The position numbers were made by a program, and so were the translations under genes. The notes beneath the pieces were generated by a model. It was not told the origin of the DNA and ran no database searches. It worked only from the letters and a program-made list of their open reading frames with translations. Below are positions 1 through 9,931 of a stretch of DNA of 64,000 nucleotides, piece by piece. Position 1 is the stretch's first letter, and each line of letters opens with the position of its first letter. This DNA comes from Parasponia andersonii (taxonomy: Eukaryota > Streptophyta > Magnoliopsida > Rosales > Cannabaceae). The stretch spans positions 527,840 to 591,839 of the forward strand of contig JXTB01000232.1 in the NCBI GenBank assembly GCA_002914805.1. The letters are read 5' to 3'.

Positions 1-346
1 CGATGGTCAGCGGGGACGCTGAACCCTTTGAAGAGGGGAGGATCCCACAGGGATCCCACATCGGCTGGAAAGGGGAACGAAGCACTCTTGATAAGAGTGT
101 GGATACCTTTCCCTAGCAGACGCGTTGAAAACCGTGAGCTGCGGAGGGCGGTTTGGTCCAAGTGGCAAAGCGGACAATATCTGCTAGCGGGGTTCTTGGG
201 CTGGAAAGGGGAACGAAGCACTCTTGATAAGGGTGTGGATACCTTTCCCTAGTAGACGCGTTTGAAAACCGTGAGCTGCGGAGGGCGGGTTTGGCCCAAG
301 TGGCAAAGCGGACAATATCTACTAGCGGGATTCTTGGGCTGTTACA
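1..346 (+). mobile_element. TRIM-like LTR retrotransposon remnant, LTR partly duplicated in tandem
   Basis: Two tandem units (about 65-200 and 201-340) each read from CTGGAAAGGGGAACGAAGCA to TTCTTGGGCTG and contain GCGGACAATATCT, the hallmark of a small noncoding LTR element common in dicots (recognised from memory). The last unit ends in GTTACA at 346, a plausible LTR terminus. Bases 1-60 look like the end of the internal domain, with a purine-rich stretch (AAGAGGGGAGG) before the LTR. TTGATAAG near 87 and 226 may be the promoter. The 5' part lies outside the window. An open frame at 28-252 is within the repeat and is not a gene. Confidence 0.6.
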
Positions 347-871
347 TTTATTTTCTGCAATTAAATTTGTTCTGTTCAGTTGTCACAATCACATAGAATT
401 TGAGCATAAAGAAAGAGGCTTCCTTGTCAATTATAAGATTGGTTATCTAGAGACGACAATATTCAATTACTTGATGCATTTGACACCACCAAAAGATCAA
501 ACTAACCTGATGACAAGATTGGGTGGAAGTTGCCATGAAATGTCTGGATCAATCTTATTATATAAAAGCTTTTGGTAATGTATTCTGTGGGACAACTTGG
601 GTTTCTCACGGGCTTATGTTCAAATTACTGTAGTGTAATGTTACTCTCTCCAAACAAGATGTTTGGTGGATTTTAGGTCTTTTCTCTGACAAGAAAGAGA
701 AATGGAATTTCAAGGCCAAAAGTTATATTATTCCCTTCCAAATACCAACAAAAACAGATCCAAAACACTTCTATACACTTGTACCTAATTTCTGAATTCA
801 CCGTCTTCAGGCCTTTGTATGAGCTCTCTAACTAATTTCAGAATTCATCCTCATCAAGCCCTCTTTCTCTT

Positions 872-908
<37 letters not shown>
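347..908 (+). promoter_or_regulatory. Upstream region of P450 copy 1
   Basis: No coding sequence is supported. The stretch aligns by eye with 19800-20317 upstream of P450 copy 3 (for example AAATTTGTTCTGTTCAGTTG at 364 and 19808), so the promoter was duplicated with the gene. The leader ends in a (CT)n(CA)n microsatellite just before the ATG. No certain TATA box was picked. Confidence 0.5.
862..908 (+). repeat. (CT)n(CA)n microsatellite in the P450 leader
   Basis: A pure CT run followed by CA repeats ends directly before the ATG at 909. The paralogous leader at 20276-20310 has the CT run but not the CA run, so the tract is length-variable between copies. It could affect leader length or translation. 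Confidence 0.85.
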
Positions 909-2822
909 ATGAGTAGTCTATTCACTTCTCTCATGCTCCTTATCCCCATATTCGTTCTCTTTATAAGGAGAAGAAGGTCAACAAAAAAGCTTCCTCCAGG
1001 CTCACTTGGAATACCAATAATAGGCCAAAGCCTAAGTTTTCTCAGAGCAATGAGAGCCAACACAGCGGAAAAATGGCTGGAAGAAAGAATCAACAAGTAT
1101 GGTCCAATTTCAAAGCTAACCCTCTTTGGCAAGCCAACAGTTTTCCTCCATGGTCCTGCTGCCAACAAGTTCATATTCACGGGTGACGACAGCGTCATAG
1201 CTAACCAGCAAGTTAAGTCTATCCAGATGATTCTCGGTGAACGGAATTTATTAGAGCTGATAGGTGATGATCACAAGCGAGTTAGAAGCGCGCTTATGTT
1301 GTTTCTGAAGCCAGAGTCACTGAAGCATTCCGTGGGAAACTTGGAAGAAGAAATCAGGTTGCACCTTGAGATGCATTGGCAAGGCAAACAAGAAGTAAAA
1401 GTAAGTTTTTCCTCTTCTTCTTGTTAAATAAGTAACAATGAGTGAAATATGATAGTTCTAAACAGTGTATGAACCAATGTTAAAGTTTTGTTGTACAGTT
1501 AATGGTTACTAAATGAATCATTTAAATATGGTATTGGCAAAGGCAAAAACAAGAACCACTCAAACAAAAAGAAAAAATTGAAGTGGAAGTGTTATCAAAC
1601 GGGCAACAATGAGTGGAAAAACTTGCATACTTTAAAAAAGGGTATATGAATCAATGTCAAAATACTTGTCTGTACTGCTAACATAGGTCCTGCCATTGAT
1701 GAAGAGCCTCACTTTCAACATAATATGCTCTCTTCTTTTTGGGATGGAACGAGGAGCTCGAAGAGACGAACTTGTGGACCTTTTCGAACAAATGGTGAAA
1801 GGAACGTGGTCAGTTCCTCTTAACTTTCCCTTCACACGCTACAGCCGCAGCCTCAAGGCAAGCAAGATGGTTCAGAACATAGTGAGTCAACTCATTCGCG
1901 AAAAGAGAGTGGAATTAGAGCAGAAAGGCGCTTCTCCACAGCAAGACCTCATCACTTGCTTGCTAAGCATCCGAAATGACAAAAATGAAGAAATGATAAC
2001 TGAAAAGGAGATTGTTCACAATGTTGTGCTAGTTATGACAGCAGGACATGACACTTCGTCTGTTCTACTTACATTTATGTTACGGTTTCTATCTAAAGAG
2101 CCTGTTATTTATGAAGCTGTTCTTCAAGGTAAACTAAACTCTTATCACTAAATTCTCTTGTGAAATCTGAAAGACCAACTTGGTATTGAAAGAAATAAAA
2201 TTTCAGGCTAATGTGCTCTTACATAGTGATGGTCGTTGATTTCTGGTTCCAGAACAAGAAGAGATTGCTAGAACCAAGGTTGCAGGTGAGTATCTGACAT
2301 GGGAAGACCTTGCCAAAATGAAGTACACATGGAGAGTTGCAATGGAGACTCTGAGGATGGTTTCTCCTATCTTTGGTGGCTTCAGAAGAGCTTTGAAAGA
2401 TTTTGAGTACGGTGGATACCTCATCCCAAAAGGATGGCAAGTAAGTCAAAAATTTCAGTCCAACCATCTTAACTACTTCTATTCTAAACCAAAACTAAAA
2501 GCTTTCACTTCGACTCCAGATATTCTGGGCATCACCAATGACCCATATGGACAGTGACATATACCCAGAACCATCGAAGTTTGATCCCAACAGATTTGAA
2601 AACCAAGCTTCAGTTCCACCTTACTCCTTTGTGGCTTTCGGAGGAGGGCCCCGAATGTGTCCAGGAAATGAATTTGCAAGGATCGAGACGCTTATTACCA
2701 TCCATTATCTGGTCACTAGGTTCACTTGGAAGCTATGTGCAGACAGTTCTTTTCGCAGAGATCCCATGCCAGTGCCAGCTCAAGGCTTACTACTTCAAAT
2801 CCAGCAAAAAAAACCACTGTAA
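909..2822 (+). CDS. Cytochrome P450, CYP85 clan (CYP716/CYP728-like), copy 1
   Basis: Four exons: 909-1400, 1687-2128, 2253-2440, 2520-2822, all with GT-AG junctions, giving 474 codons, the usual length for the family. An N-terminal membrane anchor (about residues 5-18) precedes a basic patch and the proline hinge LPPGSLGIP. The I-helix oxygen-binding motif AGHDTS is at about 283-288, K-helix ETLR at 343-346, and the heme loop FGGGPRMCPG carries the ligand Cys at about 421. An ER-bound monooxygenase is expected. The clan includes triterpenoid, steroid and taxane-type oxidases, but the substrate cannot be read from sequence. The in-frame ATG at 819 would translate the microsatellite, and copy 3 supports 909. 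Part of exon 2 is almost identical to copy 3 (see findings). Exon boundaries are inferred from frame and paralogue comparison. Confidence 0.9.
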
Positions 2823-3200
2823 CATACATCCTTTTTGTTTTTTATCTTTTCTAACTAGAATGGTATTAATCTTGGCTAGAAATTATGTGGTCCAAGTGTT
2901 AAATCAAGTTTAAAAAGACTGGACAAGCCGAAGGCTGGCAGTGCATACCTGCAAAATCATTATGTTAAAACCAGTTCCAAGAAAGTGCAGTTCTGTATAT
3001 CACTGGCCGTGACAGATGACCACGTATGTAATAATACAACAGATATTAAAACATCCTGAACATGAAGAAAACATTTGAAAAATGGAAGCAGTGAACAAAA
3101 ACCAGGAACTTAAATAAAGAATTAACAAAACAAATAACTAGTATAACATCTTGAGGTCTAACAATTGGAGCAAAAAGGTGAAACTTTTAGTTGTTCCTTG
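2823..3200 (-). pseudogene. 3' flank of P450 copy 1 with relic of the neighbouring gene's last exon
   Basis: This stretch matches the 3' flanks of copies 2 and 3 (GAAGGCTGGCAGTG at about 2932 and GAAGGCTGGCA near 18731 and 22323). Its end (GGTGAAACTTTTAG near 3178-3191) corresponds to the terminal codons and stop of the opposite-strand amidase-like gene at 22745. The rest of that exon relic was pushed to 8243-8300 by the Copia insertion. No open frame survives. Confidence 0.65.
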
Positions 3201-3651
3201 TGATGATTGAAAGATGAACCTTAACAGAACAATATTTGAAGACCAGATTTTATACTGGTTCAATCTCCAGAATGGAGACCTACATCAAGTTTGCCTCAAG
3301 CACTATCAATCCATTATAATCAATGATTTCAGTACAAATTTACAGTATTAGCTACGAATCAAGAAACTCTTAAACGCTCTGCCTAGTTCCCTTTACACCC
3401 TTTCTCATAACAGTTCAAAGAGACTTTACAATCAGAACGTTTTTCTTCCTTGACCCTTACAGCTAAATGTCTCTTCTATACTCTATTATCTACTCCAGAG
3501 TTATAGAGCTATTTATACACCCATTAACCAATACACGTGTACACCAATTAATTCTTAAACTAACTATAATAATCAGTAGATTAACAACTAACTCTGTAAC
3601 TGAAAGATAACTAACTAAAACTAACTGATTTAATGACCAGCAGCTTTAACA
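3201..3651 (-). repeat. 3' LTR of Copia element 1
   Basis: Direct repeat of 7804-8242, about 450 bp, with TG...CA ends. Shared landmarks include GAAGACCAGATTTTATACT and CCATTAACCAATACACGTGT. Several substitutions and small indels separate it from its partner. On the minus strand this is the downstream LTR. Confidence 0.9.
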
Positions 3652-3862
3652 AATCTCCACCTTGGTCTTCAGATCAGCAAGTCTGCTTCTGTATCTTGAC
3701 AGTACCATCAACATTTCTTGCCTTCATTACCCAAGAGTTCAAACACTTCTTAAACTTAACTGAAGTCACTGGCTTAGTGATTATATCAGCAAGATTATCA
3801 TTTGTATGCACCTTCTCCACTTTCACTTTTCCAGTAGAAATTATGTCTCTAACAAAATGAAA

Positions 3863-6800
3863 TCAAACATCAATATATTTAGTCTTTTCATAAAACATCT
3901 GATTCTTTGTTAAGCATATAGCACTGTGACTGTCACACCAGTGAATCACCTGACCTTTCTTCAATCCAAACTCATTAACTAGTTCCTGTAACCACAAGGC
4001 CTCCTTAGTTGCTTCTGTGATGGCNCAACTGACTGTAGAGAAGCCTTCCAACTGATAGTACTTCCACACAATGTAAACAAGTAACATGTTAGTGACCTTC
4101 TCTTATCCAAATTCCCTGAGTAATCTGAATCACAAAACCCTTGCAACTTACTTAATGATCTCCTTGTATTCCCAAAAAACAGACTATAATTATTTGTTCC
4201 TTTAATGTACCTTAACACCCATTTGACAGCTTCCCAGTGAAGATGACCAGGATTTGCCATATACCTGCTGACTACACTTACTGAATGAGCTAAATCTAGT
4301 TTAGTGCATACCATTAGGTACATTAAACTTCCTACTGCACTAGCATATGGAACCTTTTCCATATTCTCATTTCTTCATCTGTAGAAGGCGACAATTGAGC
4401 TAAAAGTTTGAAGTGTTGTGCTAGAGGAGTAGTTACTTCTTTTGCAGCAAACATTGAAAATTTTCTTAGCACATTTTCTGTATATCTAGCTTGAGACACA
4501 AACATTTTCTTTGTAGATCTGTCTCTAAACAGCTCCATACCTAAAATTTTCTTAGCTTTCCCTAAATCTTTCATTTCAAATTCCACACTTAGCTTGGTCT
4601 TTAAGTCTTGAATTTCTATCTTATTTGTTGATGCAAGAGTAAAAATATTCCCACACCACTATCTGCCCATTTGAAATAAACATAAGCATCATATGAGCTT
4701 CTAGTGAAACCAAACTTCATCATAAAGTGATCAAACCTAAGATACCATTGTCTAGGAGCTTGCTTCAGTCCATATAAAGACTTTTTGAGTAAACATACGA
4801 TATTTTCTTTTTCTTTAGCTATAAATCCCTCAGGTTACACCATAAAGATTTCTTCCTCAAGATTACCATGTAAAAAAGCAGTCTTGACATTCAGTTGTTC
4901 TAATTCCATGTCAAGTTCAGTAACAATTGCCAACAAAACTCTTATAGATGTGTGTCCAACAACAGGGGAACAAATTTCATTGAAATCTACACCTTCCCTT
5001 TGAGTAAACCCTTTCGCAAATAATCTTGCCTTAAACCTCTCTTTTTCTACTCCAAGTATATCTTTCTTTTTCTTGAATATCCATTTAAAGCCAAGAAGTT
5101 TTTGATTCTCTAGTTTTTCAACAAGAATCCAAGTTCGATTTTTATTTTAACTTTCCATTTCTTCCTGCATTGCCTCCAATCACTTCTTACTATTTTTATC
5201 AACTACAGTTTCTTTATAAGATAAAGGTTCATCATCATCCATTTCTTTTGCTACTGTCAAAGCATAAGAAATAAGATCAACATATCCATATCTTTTAGGA
5301 GGTCTTATTTGCTTTCTGACTCTATCCCTAGCAAGTTGATAGTCTTGATTATATTCTTGTTGACTAATAAATTCCTCAAGTTGCTCCTCTTCTTGATTAT
5401 TATTATTAACATCAATTCTATCAACCATTTGATCTAGAAGCTCCACCTTAAGCTGAATAGCCTGTTTACTAGCTAATTTATCATCTGTATTTCCTCTTGG
5501 CATATATATTTAAGATTCTCTGAATACTGCATCTCTGCTTATGAAACTTTTAGAAACACCCTCATCTGAATACCATAATTTGTACCCCTTCACTCCATCA
5601 GGATTACCTACAAACATACATTTTCTTGCTCTCGGATCTAATTTGCCTTATTTTTGATGTGCATATGCAACACAACCAAATACCCTTAAATAATTATATT
5701 TTGGAGATACTCCTATCCACATCTCTTCGGGAGTCTTAAAGTCAATTGTAACTGAGTGATATCTATTAATTAGGTAAGCTGCTATATTGATAACTTCACC
5801 CCAAAATTTCTTGGGCAAGTTAGCACAAGACAACATACATCTAACTTTCTCTAAAAGAGTTCTATTCATCCTCTTAGCAAGTCCATTTTGCTGAGGGGTA
5901 TCTCTTACTGTATGATGCTTTATAATACCCTTGTTGTTACAATTTTCTCTAAATTCATCTTTAAGAAACTCCTATCCATTATCTGTTCTCAGCTTCTTAA
6001 CAACTCTACCAGTTTGTACTTCAACAAGTTTCTTCCAGTCCTTAAATTTCTTAAATGTTTCTTCCTTTGTCTTCAAGATATATACCCAAACCTTTCTAGA
6101 AAAATCATCTATTATGGAGATAAAGTACCTACCACTAGCCAAGGTTGGATGCCTTGAGGGACCCCAAAGATCTGAGTGTACATAATTAAGAATCCCTGAA
6201 GTTGTATGTTTAGCTCTTGCAAACTTCAATCTAGAAGCTTTGCCAAAGATATAGTGCTCACAAAACTGTAACTCATCAAGTTTGTCTCCTTTCAGTAAGT
6301 TTTGTTTTCCCAGCTCGTGCAAACCTCTCTCACTTACATGTCCTAGTCTTAAGTGCCAAAGTTGAGTATCTGTTAAACTACTTATAGAGGCTATAGCTAC
6401 AGATCCAATCACTGTACTTCCATGAAGTATATATAGACCATTGTCTTTGATATCTTTTAGAACTATCAAACAGTCTCTCAACACTTTGAGTACTCCACTT
6501 TCTGCCCTATGGGAATAACCATTTGCATCTAGAGTTCCCAAAGAAATAAGATTCTTTCTAATTCTAGGATGTATCTGACATTCTTCAGGACCCTTTCAAT
6601 ACCATCATGCATTTTGATCCTAATAGTTCCAATGCCCAGAATTTTACACAGTTTGTTATTACCTGACAAAATATGTCCAGCATCAATTTGTTTAAATTCC
6701 TCAAACCAGTTCCTATTTGGTGTCATATGGAATGAATAACCTAAATCTAAAATCCAGTGTCTTTTTGTGTCTTTAGTTGCAACAAGAAGTACATCTGCAC

Positions 6801-7466
6801 TCTCATAACCTTCATCCAAAATAGCAGCTTCACCACTCTTCTCATCTTTGTTTCTGTTCTTATTCAACCTTTTTGGACAGTTTCTTCTCATATGCCCTTC
6901 TTCATGACAGTGATAGCATTGGAATACTATGGCCCCATTCTTCAATTTAGATCTGGATTTAGACTTTCCTCTTGGATTTCTTTCTTTTGACCTATCTCTT
7001 ATGTTCAAATTGTCCCCATTAGAAGTACTCTTGACATCTGATTTCATCTCTAATTCCCAAGACCGAAGTGCTGAGGAGACTTCATCAAGGGTGATTGTTT
7101 GTCTACCAAACTTAATAGCTACTTTTACCTCTCTATAGGAATCAGGTAATGAGTTTAGTAAAATAATACCCTGACTCTCTTCTCCAATTTCTCTTTATCA
7201 ATTGAACCTAAGGTAATAGCTATTTTTCTGATATCATGAAGATTTTGTTCCAAGTTCTTGGTAGGATCCATCTTAAACCCAAAAAACTTTTCTATCAACA
7301 ATATCCTATTTGACAAAGACTTGGTTAGATACAACTCATCGAGTTTATTCCAGGCTTTATATGTTGTATCTTCTCCATCTATTTGCTTAAGGACATTATC
7401 AGCTAGATACAAAACAATGATGAAGTAAGCACTTTCTTGAAGCTCTGCTTTTTGGGTATCTGACAT
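3863..7466 (-). pseudogene. Copia gag-pol polyprotein, broken (element 1)
   Basis: Minus-strand pieces run from gag (start near 7466) through a CCHC zinc knuckle (CYHCHEEGHMRRNC, within 6529-7047), a protease whose active-site triad reads DLG instead of DSG, the GAG-pre-integrase and integrase core (5972-6541, stop right after the RTDNG motif; continued at 5648-5869), a linker (5180-5503), scattered reverse transcriptase, and RNase H (3863-4586). Frameshifts or stops separate the pieces. The segment that should hold the YVDD catalytic box (about 4600-4660) joins the residues on either side of it without the box, so it appears deleted. One base at 4024 is n. It cannot make an active polyprotein. 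Confidence 0.85.
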
Positions 7467-7782
7467 TGTTGCTCACAGAGAAGCAGGATACTCCAAAGCC
7501 TTTTGTAATTTATGTTAAACTAGCAGTACATTCATCTTCTTCCTCCAAGAGCTAAAGTCTCCAAAACCATAAAAAAAAAAACTCAATTCAAATTTCAAAT
7601 TGTCCATCCTTCATCCAAGAATCGTTCAAGATCAATGAAACCTTTTGACAAACACCTTTGATGTAGAACTGAAATGTTACAGCTATCAGCTCTGGTCATA
7701 TCCGAATAAATCCTTTAATTGAACCAGAACTTGTTTCCTCCGATCAAATCTGGAATCTGTCTCCTCTCAGCGAAGCCGGAAC

Positions 7783-7797
7783 CTGGCTGTGATACCA
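7783..7797 (-). other. Primer-binding site of Copia element 1
   Basis: On the minus strand this reads TGGTATCACAGCCAG just inside the 5' LTR (7804-8242). It is complementary to the 3' end of plant initiator-Met tRNA except for one or two bases. It fits the usual Copia priming site. Confidence 0.7.
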
Positions 7798-7803
7798 TTT
7801 TTT

Positions 7804-8242
7804 TGATGATTGAAAGATGAACCTTAACAGAGCAATATTTGAAGACCAGATTTTATACTAGTTCAATCTCTAGAACGGAGATCTACATCCAGTTTGCCTC
7901 AGGCACTATCAATCCACTATAACCAATGACTTCAATACAAAATTTACAACACCAGCTACGAATCATGAAACTCTCAAACACTCTGCCCAGTTCCTTTTAC
8001 ACCTTTTCTCACAATAGTTCAAAGAGACTTACAACCAGAACGTTTTTCTTTCTTGACCCTTACAGCTAAATGTCTCTTCTATACTCTGTTATCTACTCCA
8101 GAGTTATAGAGCTATTTATACACCCATTAACCAATACACGTGTACACCAACTAACTCTAATAATTAGTAAATTAACAACTAACTCTGAAACTGAAAGATA
8201 ACTAACTAAAACTAACTGATTTAATGATCAGTAGCTTCAACA
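7804..8242 (-). repeat. 5' LTR of Copia element 1
   Basis: Direct repeat of 3201-3651. In element orientation this LTR would carry the promoter, but no functional claim is made. Confidence 0.9.
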
Positions 8243-8300
8243 TTGCTTGATCTGAAGTACTCGGGAGACAAGGATGAGAACCTTTCATTTATATATGGCT
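8243..8300 (-). pseudogene. Relic of amidase-like gene exon 7, split off by Copia 1
   Basis: GAAGTACTCGGGAGACAAGG and ACCTTTCATT match the end of exon 7 at 22760-22800 (GGAGTACTTGGGAGGCAGGG, ACCTTTCATT). Together with 2823-3200 it shows that the duplication unit ran into the neighbouring gene before the Copia inserted. There is no intact frame. Confidence 0.65.
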
Positions 8301-9110
8301 ACGTCTATTGAATTGATGACCTTGTGATTAACGTGGCAAATAAACGAATCTTCTTATCCTCAACAAAATTGGTGTCATGAGGAAAGATTCTTTTTGCTAC
8401 CTGTCAAGTGTCCAAGCTACTAGGTGTCACAAGCTTATATCGTGTCCTCCAGTTAGGCAATGAACGTGGTAGCCTTTAATTTGATGAAACTTTATCCTTT
8501 ATTTATTTAGCAATTTTTCCAATGATAATTTGACATTTGTTCTGGACTGTTGAAGTCTTCACTTATTCAATATAATTTTGACACGTCACATTTTTTTAAT
8601 TGATCACATATTGTACAATTATCACATTAGTTGTGACTTAATATTTTAGTTAATGACTAATTATAAAAATTTTATCATTCCCAAAACTCCAATAAAGAAG
8701 AAAAAAAATAACAAAATGATCAAAACAAAGAATAAAGCCAAAAACCAAAAAAAAAGGAAAGTTACATAATGAGCGAGGAAGGGCCAAAGGGGAAAAGAGA
8801 GCAACACATGAGGGAGGAGGGGACATAAACCATTGCATTTATATAATGCAATTTTTTCCTTATTAAATAGAATTGTAATTTATTTTATTAGGTTGAATTT
8901 AAAAATATGATTATGAAAAATTAGGGTTTTCAAATCACCTAATTTGAAAATTGAACAATAAATTTGTTACTTGTTAGGTACGTAAAGTTTCAAAAATTAA
9001 TTGTTATTGTTGTTGTTGTTAGTAGATAGATAATATCATTTGTATATTTATTAGTTTTATTTTTTAACTTTCTAATAGTTGTAAATGATAGCTAAGTATA
9101 TAATGACTGA
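8301..9110. other. AT-rich spacer, no gene seen
   Basis: No supported coding sequence, RNA gene or clear repeat boundary. The reading frame at 8650-8838 is low-complexity (poly-Phe/Leu) and not credible. Confidence 0.6.
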
Positions 9111-9115
9111 CATTG

Positions 9116-9268
9116 CTTCTTCCAGTTGCTATTACTAATGTTGAAAAAGTATTTCCTACTATGAATATTGTCAAGAGTTGATTATGCAATCGAATCGAAA
9201 ATCAAAGGATGAATGATAGTTTGACCGTATATATTGAAAAAAATATATTTGATAGTACTAATACTTAG
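9116..9268 (+). pseudogene. hAT transposase C-terminal (dimerisation) fragment
   Basis: Translation gives LLPVAITNVEKVFPTMNIVK, then a stop, then a stretch including NRIENQRMNDSL and VYIEKNIF. This is the conserved C-terminal block of hAT transposases of the ZMYM1/TTF type (LPVA..VER.FS.M..VK..LRNRM...MND.L..YIE). Only about 50 codons remain with an internal stop, and no transposase core or terminal repeats were recognised nearby. Confidence 0.7.
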
Positions 9269-9448
9269 GTCATTATTCAAAATATGAAAACTCACAAAGA
9301 AAAAAGGTAATATATTAGTATAATTATAATATTTTACACATTTTAATATTATTATCTTTTATTAATTTTTTGTTCTTAAACCTTCTAGCTCTCAATCTTG
9401 GCTTCATCCTTACAAAAGGTGTCTGAATATGTAATAGCTAAGCTGCAG

Positions 9449-9931
9449 TTTGAAATCAGGTGTCCTTAAACTTAAAAATACAAAAGATGTCGTTTGTTAT
9501 AACACAAATTGTTTCTCATAATGCAAAATATTCGCAGTGTAGAATTGGTTCAGAAAAAAAATCTATATAGTGATGGAAAGTCAAAATTGTTTCACTCTCG
9601 AAAAATACAAGTTTTCTAAACCAATTTCTATCTCAATCCAAGTGGACTAAGTCACTGAGTTTATGATAAGTTTATTCAGGATAATTTATTTGAAATCAGG
9701 TGTCCTTAAACTCAAAAATACAAAAGACATCGTTTGTTATAATACAAATTGTTTCTCACATAGCAAAGTATTCGCAGTGTACAATTGGTTTAGAGAAAAA
9801 CTATGTAGTGATGGGAAGTCAAGATCGTTTCACTCTCAAAATGTACAAACTTTCTGATCTAATTGCTATCTCAATCCAAGTGGACCAAGTCATTAAGTTT
9901 ATGGTAAGTTTATATAGGATAATTTATTTGA
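9449..9931 (+). repeat. 240-bp tandem direct duplication
   Basis: Unit 1 (9449-9688) and unit 2 (9689 to about 9931) both begin TTTGAAATCAGGTGTCCTTA and run colinearly to GGATAATTTATTTGAA with scattered substitutions and small indels. No coding potential is shared, and the frames at 9663-9936 are not conserved between units. The origin is unknown; it lies just downstream of the hAT relic. Confidence 0.85.

Larger units (their letters stand above)
3201..8242 (-). mobile_element. Ty1/Copia LTR retrotransposon, defective, complete with both LTRs
   Basis: Two direct LTRs (3201-3651 and 7804-8242) start TGATGATTG and end AACA. The body reads on the minus strand in Copia order: gag, protease, integrase, reverse transcriptase, RNase H. 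A primer-binding site complementary to initiator-Met tRNA lies beside the 5' LTR (about 7783-7797), and a purine tract (minus strand AAGGTGGAGATT) beside the 3' LTR near 3652-3664. Target duplications are imperfect (CCTTG left, GCTTG two bases beyond the right LTR). The paralogous empty site behind P450 copy 3 near 22750 confirms the insertion. LTR divergence and broken frames point to an old insertion. Confidence 0.9.

Noticed and set aside
819..908. Upstream in-frame ATG giving P450 copy 1 a 30-residue extension
   Set aside because: The extension is the translated CT/CA microsatellite (SLSLSHTHTHT) and is absent in copy 3; the ATG at 909 matches the family N-terminus.
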